Shown piece by piece: positions 1-6,894 of a DNA stretch of 12,010 bases. Source of the stretch: JBECKR01 sp040235415 (lineage in GTDB: Bacteria; Acidobacteriota; Polarisedimenticolia; Polarisedimenticolales; Polarisedimenticolaceae); assembly GCA_040235415.1 (NCBI GenBank), contig JBECKR010000418.1, forward strand, positions 1 through 12,010, written 5' to 3'. The translations under genes were made by a program, and so were the position numbers. How positions within the stretch are numbered: position 1 is the stretch's first letter; each line of letters opens with the position of its first letter. The notes under the pieces are model-generated. The model was given only the letters and a program-made list of their open reading frames with translations. It did no database searches and had not been told where the DNA came from.

Positions 1-156
1 CTGCTCGAGCGCACCCCCTGTCCCGGGGGCGCGACGGTCGTCGCGCCCGGGCCGCTGTTGCCCTCGATCGGCGCGACGCCGTCCCGCCCCGCACCGAGGC
101 TGGGCGAGCACGGCGCGGCGGTGCTGCGGAGCGCCGGCGTCGGGCGCGACGATTGA
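1..156 (+). CDS. C-terminal end of a family III (CaiB/BaiF-type) CoA-transferase, cut by the window edge
   Basis: The frame is open from base 1 and ends at TGA 154-156, giving the last 51 residues of a protein. The tail reads APRLGEHGAAVLRSAGVG, which fits the usual C-terminus of class III CoA-transferases: a proline-rich approach, then P-x-LGEH, then a helix with VL and a closing G. These enzymes move CoA between carboxylic acids in the cytoplasm, through an aspartyl-CoA intermediate. The catalytic aspartate would lie upstream of the window, so activity and substrate cannot be judged. The next gene starts 13 bases downstream on the same strand, so the two are probably co-transcribed. The call rests on one short C-terminal motif. 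Confidence 0.65.
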   Translation: MLERTPCPGGATVVAPGPLLPSIGATPSRPAPRLGEHGAAVLRSAGVGRDD

Positions 157-169
157 GGAGGAGGAGACG

Positions 170-1138
170 ATGGACGCGTTTTGCACCCGCTGCGGCGTGA
201 GGCTCCAGGAGGGAGCCTCGTTCTGCGGGAACTGCGGCGCCCCGCGCTCGACCGAGGCCACGCCCGGTCCTCCGGCCGACCTCCTCGCGCGACCCGGAGC
301 GATCGTGGTGCTCGCGGTGCTGTGCTACGTCGCCGGAACGCTGTGGTTGATGGCGTCGCTGTTTCCGTTCACGCATCTCGGCGAGGAGGGCGGCGGCGCG
401 CCGGTGGAGGGCGCGATCACGTTCGCGATCGCGGCGCTGCACCTCGCCGGCGGCTTCGGGCTGTGGACCCTGCGGCGATGGGGCCGCTACCTCGCGATCG
501 CGCTCGCGCTTCCCTACCTGATCCTCGTCCCCTTCGGGACGCTGGTGTCGGTCGTCGCGATCGTCTACCTCCTGCGACGCGCGACCTCGATCCGTTTTTC
601 CGGCCGCCCGCTCGACGAGCTGAGCGCCGACGAAGTCGCGGCCGTGACCTCGGATCGCGCCGCCTCGGCCGCGTGGGTCGCGGGCCTGCTGGCGCCGATC
701 GGGCTCGCGGTCCTGCTGATGCCGATCATCGCGGCGATCGCGATCCCGAATCTCCTGAACGCCATCGACCGCGGGAAGCAGAAGCGCACGATGGCCGACC
801 TACGGACGGACGCCGCCGCGATCGAGGACTACGGCACGGATCACGGCGGCTACCCGCCCCCGATCGGCGAGCTCGTGCCGCTCGAGCGCCTACGCGACGC
901 GCTCGAGCCCGGCTCTCTCGCGAACGTGCAGCTGCGCGACGGCTGGGGCCACGCCGTGCTGTACTGGACCGACGGCACGAGGTTCGTGCTCGTGAGCCCC
1001 GGCAAGGACGGGACGCTCGATCGTCCCATCGAGCCCGGGTCCGCCCCCATCGGCGAGGGCGAGACGACGAGCTTCGATGCGGACCTCGTGCTCGAGAACG
1101 GAGAGTTCGTGCAGTGGCCCGAGGGGATGTCGCGCTGA
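170..1138 (+). CDS. Zinc-ribbon membrane protein with a C-terminal pseudopilin (GspG-like) domain
   Basis: This 322-residue protein has three parts. Residues 5-22 form a small zinc ribbon with cysteines C5, C8, C19 and C22 (CTRCG and CGNCG knuckles). Residues about 43-65, 80-100 and 106-136 are hydrophobic and look like three or four membrane segments. After a soluble stretch, residues about 168-193 form another hydrophobic helix that runs into AIPNLLNAIDRGKQKRTMAD, an alanine-rich helix and GGYPP. That is the N-terminal helix and alpha-beta linker of GspG-type major pseudopilins. The segment DGWGHAVLYW to SPGKDG (257-280) matches the GspG C-terminal beta region. The prepilin peptidase motif GFTLIE is absent: the helix is preceded by GLLAPIGLAVLLMP. 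The protein therefore probably stays membrane-anchored instead of being processed and assembled. The start is set by GAGGAGGAGGAG about 4 bases before the ATG. Function is unknown; the pilin-like fold is recognised, but a role in secretion is not shown. Confidence 0.8.
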   Translation: MDAFCTRCGVRLQEGASFCGNCGAPRSTEATPGPPADLLARPGAIVVLAVLCYVAGTLWLMASLFPFTHLGEEGGGAPVEGAITFAIAALHLAGGFGLWTLRRWGRYLAIALALPYLILVPFGTLVSVVAIVYLLRRATSIRFSGRPLDELSADEVAAVTSDRAASAAWVAGLLAPIGLAVLLMPIIAAIAIPNLLNAIDRGKQKRTMADLRTDAAAIEDYGTDHGGYPPPIGELVPLERLRDALEPGSLANVQLRDGWGHAVLYWTDGTRFVLVSPGKDGTLDRPIEPGSAPIGEGETTSFDADLVLENGEFVQWPEGMSR

Positions 1139-1148
1139 TCCGGGCCGC

Positions 1149-2639
1149 TCACGGCCTCGGCGGCGCGGCGAAGTAGTCCCCCGCCGGGCCCCAGCGCGTC
1201 GCGAACAGCCGGTCGCGCGGTGCGGCGCGCCAGCCGGGCGGCGCCGGCGCGATCGCGGCTCCGTTCCAGGTCACGACCCGAGAGCGCTCGGCCGCGAGCG
1301 GGTCCACCGTCACTCCGAGGAGCCCCGGGACGTGCCCGCGCACGAGGTTCACGGCGTCCTGGAGGTCGACCAGGCCCGACACCGCGTGGGCCCGGTACGG
1401 CAACAGCTTCGCGATCGTTCCGCGCTCGGCGAGCCGGCCGGCGAGCGTCGCGATCGCGTCGCGCGGCGACAGGTCGACGACCACGAGCGTCTCGCCCGGG
1501 GCGAGGCCGGCGATCTCGGGCCGGAGCGCGGCGACGAGTCGTGCCTCGGGCTGCGCCAGGACGCGGTAGTCCTCGATCTCCCGCTGCACGAGGAGTACGT
1601 TCGCGAGCGCCACCGCGGCGAGCGCGACGCCGCCGGAAACCGCCGCGATCCTCCGGAGCGCAGGCGAGACGAAGCGGCCGCGGAGGTGCTCGACCGTCCC
1701 GCAAAGCACGATCGCCCACCCGACGGCGAGCAGGTAGAGGTAGCGCGACGACAGCTTGTCGAGCGGCACCAGCGGCACGAGCGCGAGCGCGATCCAGGCG
1801 AATCCGACGATCGCCGAGGTCCGCCGCAGGGCCCACGCCGCCATCGCGAGCACCACGACGACGAGCCCGAACGTCGGCCAGGTGAAGTCGTAGAGGTCGC
1901 CGAGCCCGAGCGGCCGAAGCACGATGAACGGGATCTTGAGGACGAGCTCCGACGCCGGCCTCGCGGACAGGTGCAAGGCCGGCTTCGAGGCGACGCTCCA
2001 GATCGCGAACGCGGCCAGGAGCAGGCCCAGGGCGACGAGCCAGCCCCGCGTACGGCGCGGCTCGGGGACGAGCATCGGAGCGAGGACGAGCGGGAACAGC
2101 GCCGTTTCCTTCGACAGCAGCGCGAGCAGCGCGAGCCCGAGCGACGCCGCCTTCGCGACCCGTCGCGGCGACCCGAGCGCGAGCAGCGCCGCGACGGCGA
2201 GCGCGGTGGCGAGCTCGTGCCCCCGGGCGGCCGGCCAGATCACGGCCTCGGAGAGCCGCGAGCCGATCCCCCACAACCCGCCGGCGGCGGCCGCCACCGC
2301 CGGGCTCGCGCCGACCCGGCGGCAGAGCAGGTACACGAGCGCCACCGCCGCGGCGTGAACCGCGAGCGAGGTCGCGTGGTACGTCGCGGCGCGAGCGTCC
2401 CCGAGGAGCCAGTCCGCGAGGAAGCTCGCGTGCAGCACCGGGTTGAAGTCGCGGTAGAACACGGTGAACAGGTACGACGGCCGCTCGAGCGTCGCGGCCA
2501 TGCGCCCGAGCCATTGGTAGTCGTCGGACCAGAACCCGCAGCCGAGGGCGCGGAGGTAGACGAGCGCGCACGCGACGCCGAGCGCAGGGGCGAGCGCGGC
2601 GTCGAGCGGCCGGAGCGGTCGGGCGTGCCGGGCGAACAC
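1149..2639 (-). CDS. Multi-pass membrane protein, GT39/ArnT-like glycosyltransferase family
   Basis: From a GTG start at 2639 this is 496 residues. A basic N-terminus (RHARPLRP) leads into a membrane helix (about 14-32). The first outer loop follows and contains FWSDDYQWL with D39-D40. A paired acidic motif in this loop is typical of polyprenyl-phosphate-sugar glycosyltransferases of the PMT/ArnT type, which transfer sugars on the outer face of the inner membrane. The pattern FNPVLHASFLADWLLG, many alanine/leucine helices up to about residue 350, the motif LLSKETALFP (174-183) and SSRYLYLL (297-304) fit the same broad family. Residues 351-496 form a soluble C-terminal domain. The frame stays open upstream to 2918, but that part overlaps the divergent gene and is low-complexity R/A/S sequence. 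GTG 2639 gives a sensible membrane-protein start but lacks a ribosome binding site. It lies about 9 bases after a TATACT element, so the mRNA may be nearly leaderless. It converges with the zinc-ribbon gene across 10 bases. Acceptor and sugar are unknown. Confidence 0.72.
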   Translation of the reverse strand: MFARHARPLRPLDAALAPALGVACALVYLRALGCGFWSDDYQWLGRMAATLERPSYLFTVFYRDFNPVLHASFLADWLLGDARAATYHATSLAVHAAAVALVYLLCRRVGASPAVAAAAGGLWGIGSRLSEAVIWPAARGHELATALAVAALLALGSPRRVAKAASLGLALLALLSKETALFPLVLAPMLVPEPRRTRGWLVALGLLLAAFAIWSVASKPALHLSARPASELVLKIPFIVLRPLGLGDLYDFTWPTFGLVVVVLAMAAWALRRTSAIVGFAWIALALVPLVPLDKLSSRYLYLLAVGWAIVLCGTVEHLRGRFVSPALRRIAAVSGGVALAAVALANVLLVQREIEDYRVLAQPEARLVAALRPEIAGLAPGETLVVVDLSPRDAIATLAGRLAERGTIAKLLPYRAHAVSGLVDLQDAVNLVRGHVPGLLGVTVDPLAAERSRVVTWNGAAIAPAPPGWRAAPRDRLFATRWGPAGDYFAAPPRP

Positions 2640-2646
2640 GGGCGCC

Positions 2647-2656
2647 GAGTATACTC
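2647..2656. promoter_or_regulatory. Palindromic GAGTATACTC, a shared -10-like element between divergent genes
   Basis: The 10-base sequence is a perfect palindrome. It contains TATACT on the plus strand (2650-2655) and on the minus strand (2653-2648). The DUF2231 gene starts 30 bases to the right behind GGAGGA (2673-2678). The GT39-like gene starts at GTG 2639, only 7 bases to the left. No convincing -35 hexamer is visible on either side at 16-18 bases. A divergent promoter is the natural reading, because only 46 bases separate the two start codons. A regulator-binding palindrome is the alternative. Confidence 0.5.
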
Positions 2657-2685
2657 CCGCCGTCGCGCAGTCGGAGGACGCCCCG

Positions 2686-3177
2686 ATGCCGGACTTCCTG
2701 CTCGCGCCCGGATGGGACGCGCTGCACCCGCGCCTGGTGCACTTTCCGGTCGCGCTCCTGACGGTCGCGCCGCTGTTCGTCGTGGCGGCCCTGGCGCTGC
2801 CTCTCGAGCGCGCCCGGCCGTATCTGACGGCGGCGCTCGCGCTCCTCGCGCTCGGCACGACGGCGGCGTTCCTCGCGACCTCGACCGGCCGGGCGGCGGC
2901 CGAGCGCGCCCCGCGCACCCCGACGGTGCAGTCCGTGCTGAACGAGCACGAGGAGCTCGCCGAGACCTCGAGGAACCTGTTCGCGGGGCTGACCGTCGCG
3001 CTCGCGGCGATCCTGTTCGGACCGCGGATTGCGCGGCGGCGGCCGACCCGGCGGGCGACGGCGGTCGCCCTCGTGGTCTTCCTGCTGGCGTACGTCCCGG
3101 CGTGGTGGATCCTGGCGCACGCCGCGCACCACGGCGGTCAGCTGGTGCACGCGCTGGGAGTCCGGGCGCGCTTCTGA
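2686..3177 (+). CDS. DUF2231 family membrane protein
   Basis: This 163-residue protein has four predicted membrane helices (about 18-38, 46-65, 97-112 and 125-143). It shows the histidine pattern of the DUF2231 family: LHPRLVHFPVALL near the N-terminus (H14, H19), NEHEELAE in the middle loop (H88), and AHAAHHGGQLVHALGV at the C-terminus (H145, H148, H149, H155). The conserved histidines at the membrane faces suggest metal or heme binding, but I know of no firmly established biochemical role for the family. The start is supported by GGAGGA seven bases upstream and a TATACT element further up. The gene is divergent from the GT39-like gene and is followed after 86 bases by the signalling gene, which has its own promoter candidate. 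Confidence 0.85.
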   Translation: MPDFLLAPGWDALHPRLVHFPVALLTVAPLFVVAALALPLERARPYLTAALALLALGTTAAFLATSTGRAAAERAPRTPTVQSVLNEHEELAETSRNLFAGLTVALAAILFGPRIARRRPTRRATAVALVVFLLAYVPAWWILAHAAHHGGQLVHALGVRARF

Positions 3178-3188
3178 GGCCCCGCAGA

Positions 3189-3217
3189 CTGGCATTCGAA
3201 CCCGGGACACCTATATT
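3189..3217 (+). promoter_or_regulatory. Candidate sigma70-type promoter for the HD-GYP gene
   Basis: CTGGCA (3189-3194) and TATATT (3212-3217) are separated by 17 bases. They match the -35 and -10 consensus at 4 of 6 and 5 of 6 positions. The element lies in the 86-base gap after the DUF2231 gene and 47 bases before the ATG at 3264. TATATT stands out in this GC-rich sequence. It is prediction only. Confidence 0.45.
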
Positions 3218-3263
3218 CGCCTCAGCGGCGCCCTCCCGGAGGCGGAGGGCGAGGAGCGTCGCG

Positions 3264-5000
3264 ATGGCTGCGAGGGTCCTCATCGTGTCCGAGAGCGCGG
3301 CGGCCCGGGAGGGCCTCGCGGGGGCGCTGCGCCGCGCCGGCGCGTTCACCCCGACGCTCGCGGAGTCGCTCGACGAGGCCGCCCGGATCGTGCGGTCGCT
3401 CGCGGTCGATCTCGTTCTGGTCGACGCCCGCCGCGCGGACGCCCGCCGCGTCGAGATCGCCGCGCGGCTCGAGCGCGAGCGACCCGGCGTTCGAGTCGTC
3501 GCCCTCGCGAACTTCGGCGCGATCCGGAACTCGGCGGAGATGCTCCAGTTCGGAACCGGCGACTTCGTCGTCGGCACCGAGCAGGTCGCGCGGCTGATCG
3601 AAGCCGGATCGGCGAGCGGGCGCGGCGACGCCGACGCGGAGGCCCAGGACCGCGGGGTTCAGGCGCTCGTCCAGGTCGTCGACGTGCTCGTCGGACTGCT
3701 CGAGATCGACGATCCGGACCGCGGGGGGATGACCCACCGGGCGCAACGCCTGGCCCGCTCGGTCGCGGGGGAGATGGGCCTCGAGGCGGAGGTGATCCAC
3801 GAGATCGTGCTGGCGACGCTGCTCCGCGACATCGGCCGCAGCACCGTCGAGCCGGACCTGCTGTCGCGGTCCTCGGCGCTCAGCACGGAGGAGCACGAGC
3901 GCGTCCGCGAGCACGTCCCGGGGAGCCTGCGGCTCCTCGGTCACATCGACTTCCCGTGGAAGGTGCTTCCGATCATCCGGCACCACCACGAGTGCTACGA
4001 CGGGACGGGGTATCCCGACGGGCTGCGCGGCCGCGAGATCCCGATCGGCGCCCGCATCATCGGGGCGGTCGAGGCTTACGTCGCGATGTTGTCGCACCGC
4101 CCGTACCGCCGCGCCCTCAGCGAGGACGAGGCCTCGGCCGAGTTGATGCGTTACGCCGGCCAGCAGTTCGACCCGGAGGTCGTCGAGGCGTTGCTGCGCG
4201 TGCTCGACCGCCAAGTCTCGCGCCTGTCGGCGCCGTCGGGCCCGGTCGTCGTCCTCGCCGATCCGGGGGGCGACTCGACGGCCGCGTTCCGGCTGCGCTT
4301 GCTGAACCAGGGTCTCGAGGTCGTTCCGGCCGACGGATTCGACGAGGCGCTCGCGATCGTGCGGCAGCGGGCGCCCCACCTCGTGGCGGTGTCCGCCGAC
4401 GACGACGAGGAAGGCGCGCTGCGCCTGCTGCGCGAGATCCGCCGCGACCGCGGGCTCGAGGAGATCCCGGTCGCGGTCCTCGCGGACGCGGAGCGGCGGG
4501 CGCTGCGCCTGCGGGCGTTCCGACTCGGCGCGGACGACGTTCTCCCGGCCGGAGACGAGGTCGAGGAGGTCGTCGCGCGGGTCGAGAACCTCGTGGCACG
4601 GGAGGCGGCGCGGCGCGGCGAGCCGTCACGGCGCGCGTTCCACCACGGGATCTCCGGGCGGCTCGAGAGCATGCCGGTCCCCGAGATCGTGCAGACCCTC
4701 GTGATCGGCACGAAGACCGCCTGTCTGACGCTCTCGTGCGACGGCCGATCGGGCCGCGTGTTCTTCGACCACGGGGCGGTCGTCGACGCGCGCACCGACG
4801 AGAGCGAGGGCGAGGCCGCGTTCTTCAGGATGCTGGAGTGGGGCGCGGGCGAGTTCACGATCGAGCACGGGCTGCGCTCGCCGGTCGCGACGATCGAGCA
4901 GGACCCGACGTTCCTCCTGATGGAGGGGATGCGTCGGATCGACGAGCGTACCGCCGACCAGGCCGGCGACGGCGCGGACGCCGTCCCGAACATCGCCTGA
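3264..5000 (+). CDS. Receiver - HD-GYP - receiver - DUF4388 protein with degenerate active sites
   Basis: This 578-residue cytoplasmic signalling protein begins at an ATG with GAGGAG seven bases upstream. Residues 1-115 form a receiver-like domain: VLIVSES replaces the usual acidic pair, D54 sits at the phospho-acceptor position, and the usual lysine is not evident. Residues about 135-318 form an HD-GYP domain with H158, REH (H217), HHHE (240-243) and an intact DGTGYPDGL (246-254). However, the HD dyad is RD (188-189), and the usual D-A-x-D after the GYP loop is EAYV (270-273). Residues about 327-445 form a second receiver-like domain with serine (S377) where the phospho-aspartate should be. 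Residues about 462-537 match DUF4388 (PATAN-type): GISGRLESMPVPEIVQTL, then GRVFFDHGAVVDA, then a WGAGEFTIEHG end. HD-GYP enzymes hydrolyse c-di-GMP. The altered metal ligands make activity doubtful, so a c-di-GMP sensor or scaffold role is inferred. The gene is monocistronic as seen here and converges with fadE across 12 bases. Confidence 0.85.
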   Translation: MAARVLIVSESAAAREGLAGALRRAGAFTPTLAESLDEAARIVRSLAVDLVLVDARRADARRVEIAARLERERPGVRVVALANFGAIRNSAEMLQFGTGDFVVGTEQVARLIEAGSASGRGDADAEAQDRGVQALVQVVDVLVGLLEIDDPDRGGMTHRAQRLARSVAGEMGLEAEVIHEIVLATLLRDIGRSTVEPDLLSRSSALSTEEHERVREHVPGSLRLLGHIDFPWKVLPIIRHHHECYDGTGYPDGLRGREIPIGARIIGAVEAYVAMLSHRPYRRALSEDEASAELMRYAGQQFDPEVVEALLRVLDRQVSRLSAPSGPVVVLADPGGDSTAAFRLRLLNQGLEVVPADGFDEALAIVRQRAPHLVAVSADDDEEGALRLLREIRRDRGLEEIPVAVLADAERRALRLRAFRLGADDVLPAGDEVEEVVARVENLVAREAARRGEPSRRAFHHGISGRLESMPVPEIVQTLVIGTKTACLTLSCDGRSGRVFFDHGAVVDARTDESEGEAAFFRMLEWGAGEFTIEHGLRSPVATIEQDPTFLLMEGMRRIDERTADQAGDGADAVPNIA

Positions 5001-5012
5001 TCCCGCTCCCGG

Positions 5013-6788
5013 TTACACCGTCTCCGCGATCTCTCGACGCAGCGTCACGGCGTCGATCGGCTTGCGGCGCATGACGCGCCGGAGGCCCGAGAGCGTCGTC
5101 GCGAGCATGTCGCCCTCGGTCACCGCGGCCAGGACGCCGCGCGCGCGGACCTCGAGCCGCGTCATCGCCTCGTTGCAGAACAGGCGCGTGTTCTTGGCGG
5201 CGAGGTCGGCGGCGTCACGATCCTCGAGCTCGCGGAGCTTGAGGCTCCGCAGGACGCACGACTCCATGGCGTACACGTCCATGATCATGTCGGCGAGCGC
5301 GCCGAGCACCTCCTGCTCGTCGCGCAACGCCTCGCCCTTCTGCTGCGCCGCGGTTCCCAGCGCCAGCAGCACGGCCTTCTTCGCCTGGCCGACGAGCTTC
5401 TTCTCCGGCGCGAGGAACGCGGTGTCGCCGAGATCGTCGAGTGACGGCATGCCCATGAGCTCGTCGAGCAGCGCCTTGGCGCGGGCGAAGATCGGGAGCT
5501 CGTTGCGCAGCGCCTTGCGGAGCACCTCGCTCATGATCACGAGCCGGTTGATCTCGTTCGTTCCTTCGTAGATCCGGTTGATCCGGCTGTCGCGGTAGTA
5601 CCGCTCGGCCGGGTATTCCGAGACGAAGCCGTACCCGCCGTGGATCTGGACCGTCTCGTCGACGCAATAGTCCAGCACCTCCGAGCAGAACACCTTCATC
5701 ATCGAGCACTCGGTGGCGTACTCGCGGATCCCGATCCGGATGACGTCGCCGTCGTAGGTCGCGGACTGCTTGTCGAGGCTGGCGATGTTCTGGTCGATGT
5801 AGCCCGCCGTGCGGTACACCATCGACCGCGCGGCGAAGATCCGCGAGGCCGCCTCGCCGATCTTGTGCTTGATCATCCCGAACTCGAAGATCGGCCGGCC
5901 GAACTGCTTGCGCTCGCGCGCGTAGCGCGCGGCCACTTCGATCGCCTCGCGAGCGCCGCCGACGGCCCCGGCGCCGAGCTTGAACCTTCCGACGTTCAGG
6001 ATGTTGAACGCGATGACATGGCCGCGGCCGACCTCCCCGAGCACGTTGCCGACGGGGACGCGCGCGTCCTGCAGGATCAGGGTCCGCGTCGACGACCCCT
6101 TGATCCCCATCTTCTTCTCCTCCGCCCCGGTCGAGATTCCCTCGGTCGCGCGCTCGACGATGAACGCCGTGAATTTGTCGCCGTCGACCTGGGCGAACAC
6201 GATGAAGACGTCGGCGAGGCCGGCGTTCGTGATGAACATCTTCTCGCCGTTCAGGACGTAGTTCTCTCCGTTGTCGTCGAGCGTCGCCCGCGTCTTCGCG
6301 GCGAGCGCGTCGCTGCCGCTGCCGGCCTCGGTCAGCGCGTAGGCGCCGATCCACTCCCCGGTCGCGAGCTTGCGGAGGTAGCGGTCCTTCTGCTCCGGCG
6401 TTCCGAAGTACACGATCGGCAGCGTGCCGATCCCGGAGTGCGCGCCGTGGGCGACCTGGAACGATCCGCTCCTCGCGAGGTTCTCGGCCACGAGCATCGA
6501 GACCGCCTTCGACTGCGCGAAGCCGCCGTAGCTCTCCGGGACGTCGATTCCGAGCAGGCCGAGCTCGCCCGCCTCCTTGAGGAGACCGAGCATCACCCCG
6601 GGCTCCTGCGCCTCCATCGCCTCGAGCTTCGGCAGGACCGAGCCCTCGACGAACTCGAGCGCGAGGTTTCCGATCATGCGCTGCTCCTCGTCGAACTCCT
6701 CCGGAACGAAGATGCGCTCCAGGGGATGGTCCTCGACGAGGAAGCTGCATCCGCGAATCAGGTGCGTCCCGTCCTGGATCGTCGTCAT
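5013..6788 (-). CDS. fadE: Acyl-CoA dehydrogenase, VLCAD/FadE type
   Basis: This 591-residue flavoenzyme oxidises acyl-CoA to trans-2-enoyl-CoA, the first step of beta-oxidation, passing electrons to an electron-transfer flavoprotein. Visible landmarks are the flavin/substrate segment YALTEAGSGSD (150-160), MFITNAG (184-190), the RKQFGRPIFEFG stretch (293-304), QIHGGYGF (381-388) and RIYEGTNEINR (405-415). E408 is the expected catalytic base. A further 160 residues (about 430-591) follow the catalytic core. This longer form resembles the VLCAD/ACAD9 group and Bacillus FadE (about 594 residues), which suggests long-chain substrates. The frame is open upstream to 6917, but ATG 6788 has GGAGGG a few bases before it and gives the normal N-terminus. 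It is the last gene of the fadN-fadA-fadE operon, 106 bases after fadA. No etfAB genes lie in the window, so the electron acceptor must be encoded elsewhere. Confidence 0.93.
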   Translation of the reverse strand: MTTIQDGTHLIRGCSFLVEDHPLERIFVPEEFDEEQRMIGNLALEFVEGSVLPKLEAMEAQEPGVMLGLLKEAGELGLLGIDVPESYGGFAQSKAVSMLVAENLARSGSFQVAHGAHSGIGTLPIVYFGTPEQKDRYLRKLATGEWIGAYALTEAGSGSDALAAKTRATLDDNGENYVLNGEKMFITNAGLADVFIVFAQVDGDKFTAFIVERATEGISTGAEEKKMGIKGSSTRTLILQDARVPVGNVLGEVGRGHVIAFNILNVGRFKLGAGAVGGAREAIEVAARYARERKQFGRPIFEFGMIKHKIGEAASRIFAARSMVYRTAGYIDQNIASLDKQSATYDGDVIRIGIREYATECSMMKVFCSEVLDYCVDETVQIHGGYGFVSEYPAERYYRDSRINRIYEGTNEINRLVIMSEVLRKALRNELPIFARAKALLDELMGMPSLDDLGDTAFLAPEKKLVGQAKKAVLLALGTAAQQKGEALRDEQEVLGALADMIMDVYAMESCVLRSLKLRELEDRDAADLAAKNTRLFCNEAMTRLEVRARGVLAAVTEGDMLATTLSGLRRVMRRKPIDAVTLRREIAETV

Positions 6789-6818
6789 GGTGCCCTCCGG
6801 AGCGGTTCTTCCTCGCGG

Positions 6819-6877
6819 GGCGGCGCCGCCGGCGTCGGAGCTGCGCGCGTCGGGTGGTGCCAGCCGACGGCGCCGCC
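6819..6877 (-). repeat. GC-rich inverted repeat between fadA and fadE
   Basis: GGCGGCGCCG (6819-6828) and CGGCGCCGCC (6868-6877) are perfect 10-base inverted arms around a 39-base loop. The left arm also lies within a 12-base palindrome (6819-6830), and CGTCGG/CCGACG (6833-6838 and 6864-6869) can pair inside the loop. The gap between these co-directional genes is 106 bases, much longer than the 16 bases between fadN and fadA. The structure could therefore be an intra-operon attenuator or mRNA-stability element. No T-run follows it, so it is not a standard intrinsic terminator. Such pairings are common by chance at this GC content. Confidence 0.35.
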
Positions 6878-6894
6878 CGCGAAGGCTCGGATCG

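Noticed and set aside
1139..1148. Possible terminator between the convergent zinc-ribbon and GT39-like genes
   Set aside because: The gap is only 10 bases and shows no hairpin with a T-run. The same holds for the 12-base gap at 5001-5012.
2640..2918. N-terminal extension of the GT39-like gene
   Set aside because: It overlaps the divergent DUF2231 gene and encodes Arg/Ala/Ser-rich sequence before the first membrane helix.
850..3210. Open frame of 786 codons on the minus strand
   Set aside because: It crosses three well-supported genes in the wrong frame, and its product is arginine/proline-rich with no recognisable motif.
3186..3212. tRNA T-arm-like sequence (GGGTTCGAATGCC on the minus strand)
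   Set aside because: The flanking bases pair at only about three of five stem positions, and no acceptor, anticodon or D arm can be found, so it is not a tRNA. It could be a chance match or a remnant.
1077..3263. Upstream extension of the HD-GYP gene frame
   Set aside because: It runs through other genes with low-complexity sequence. A good ribosome binding site and the first receiver start at 3264.
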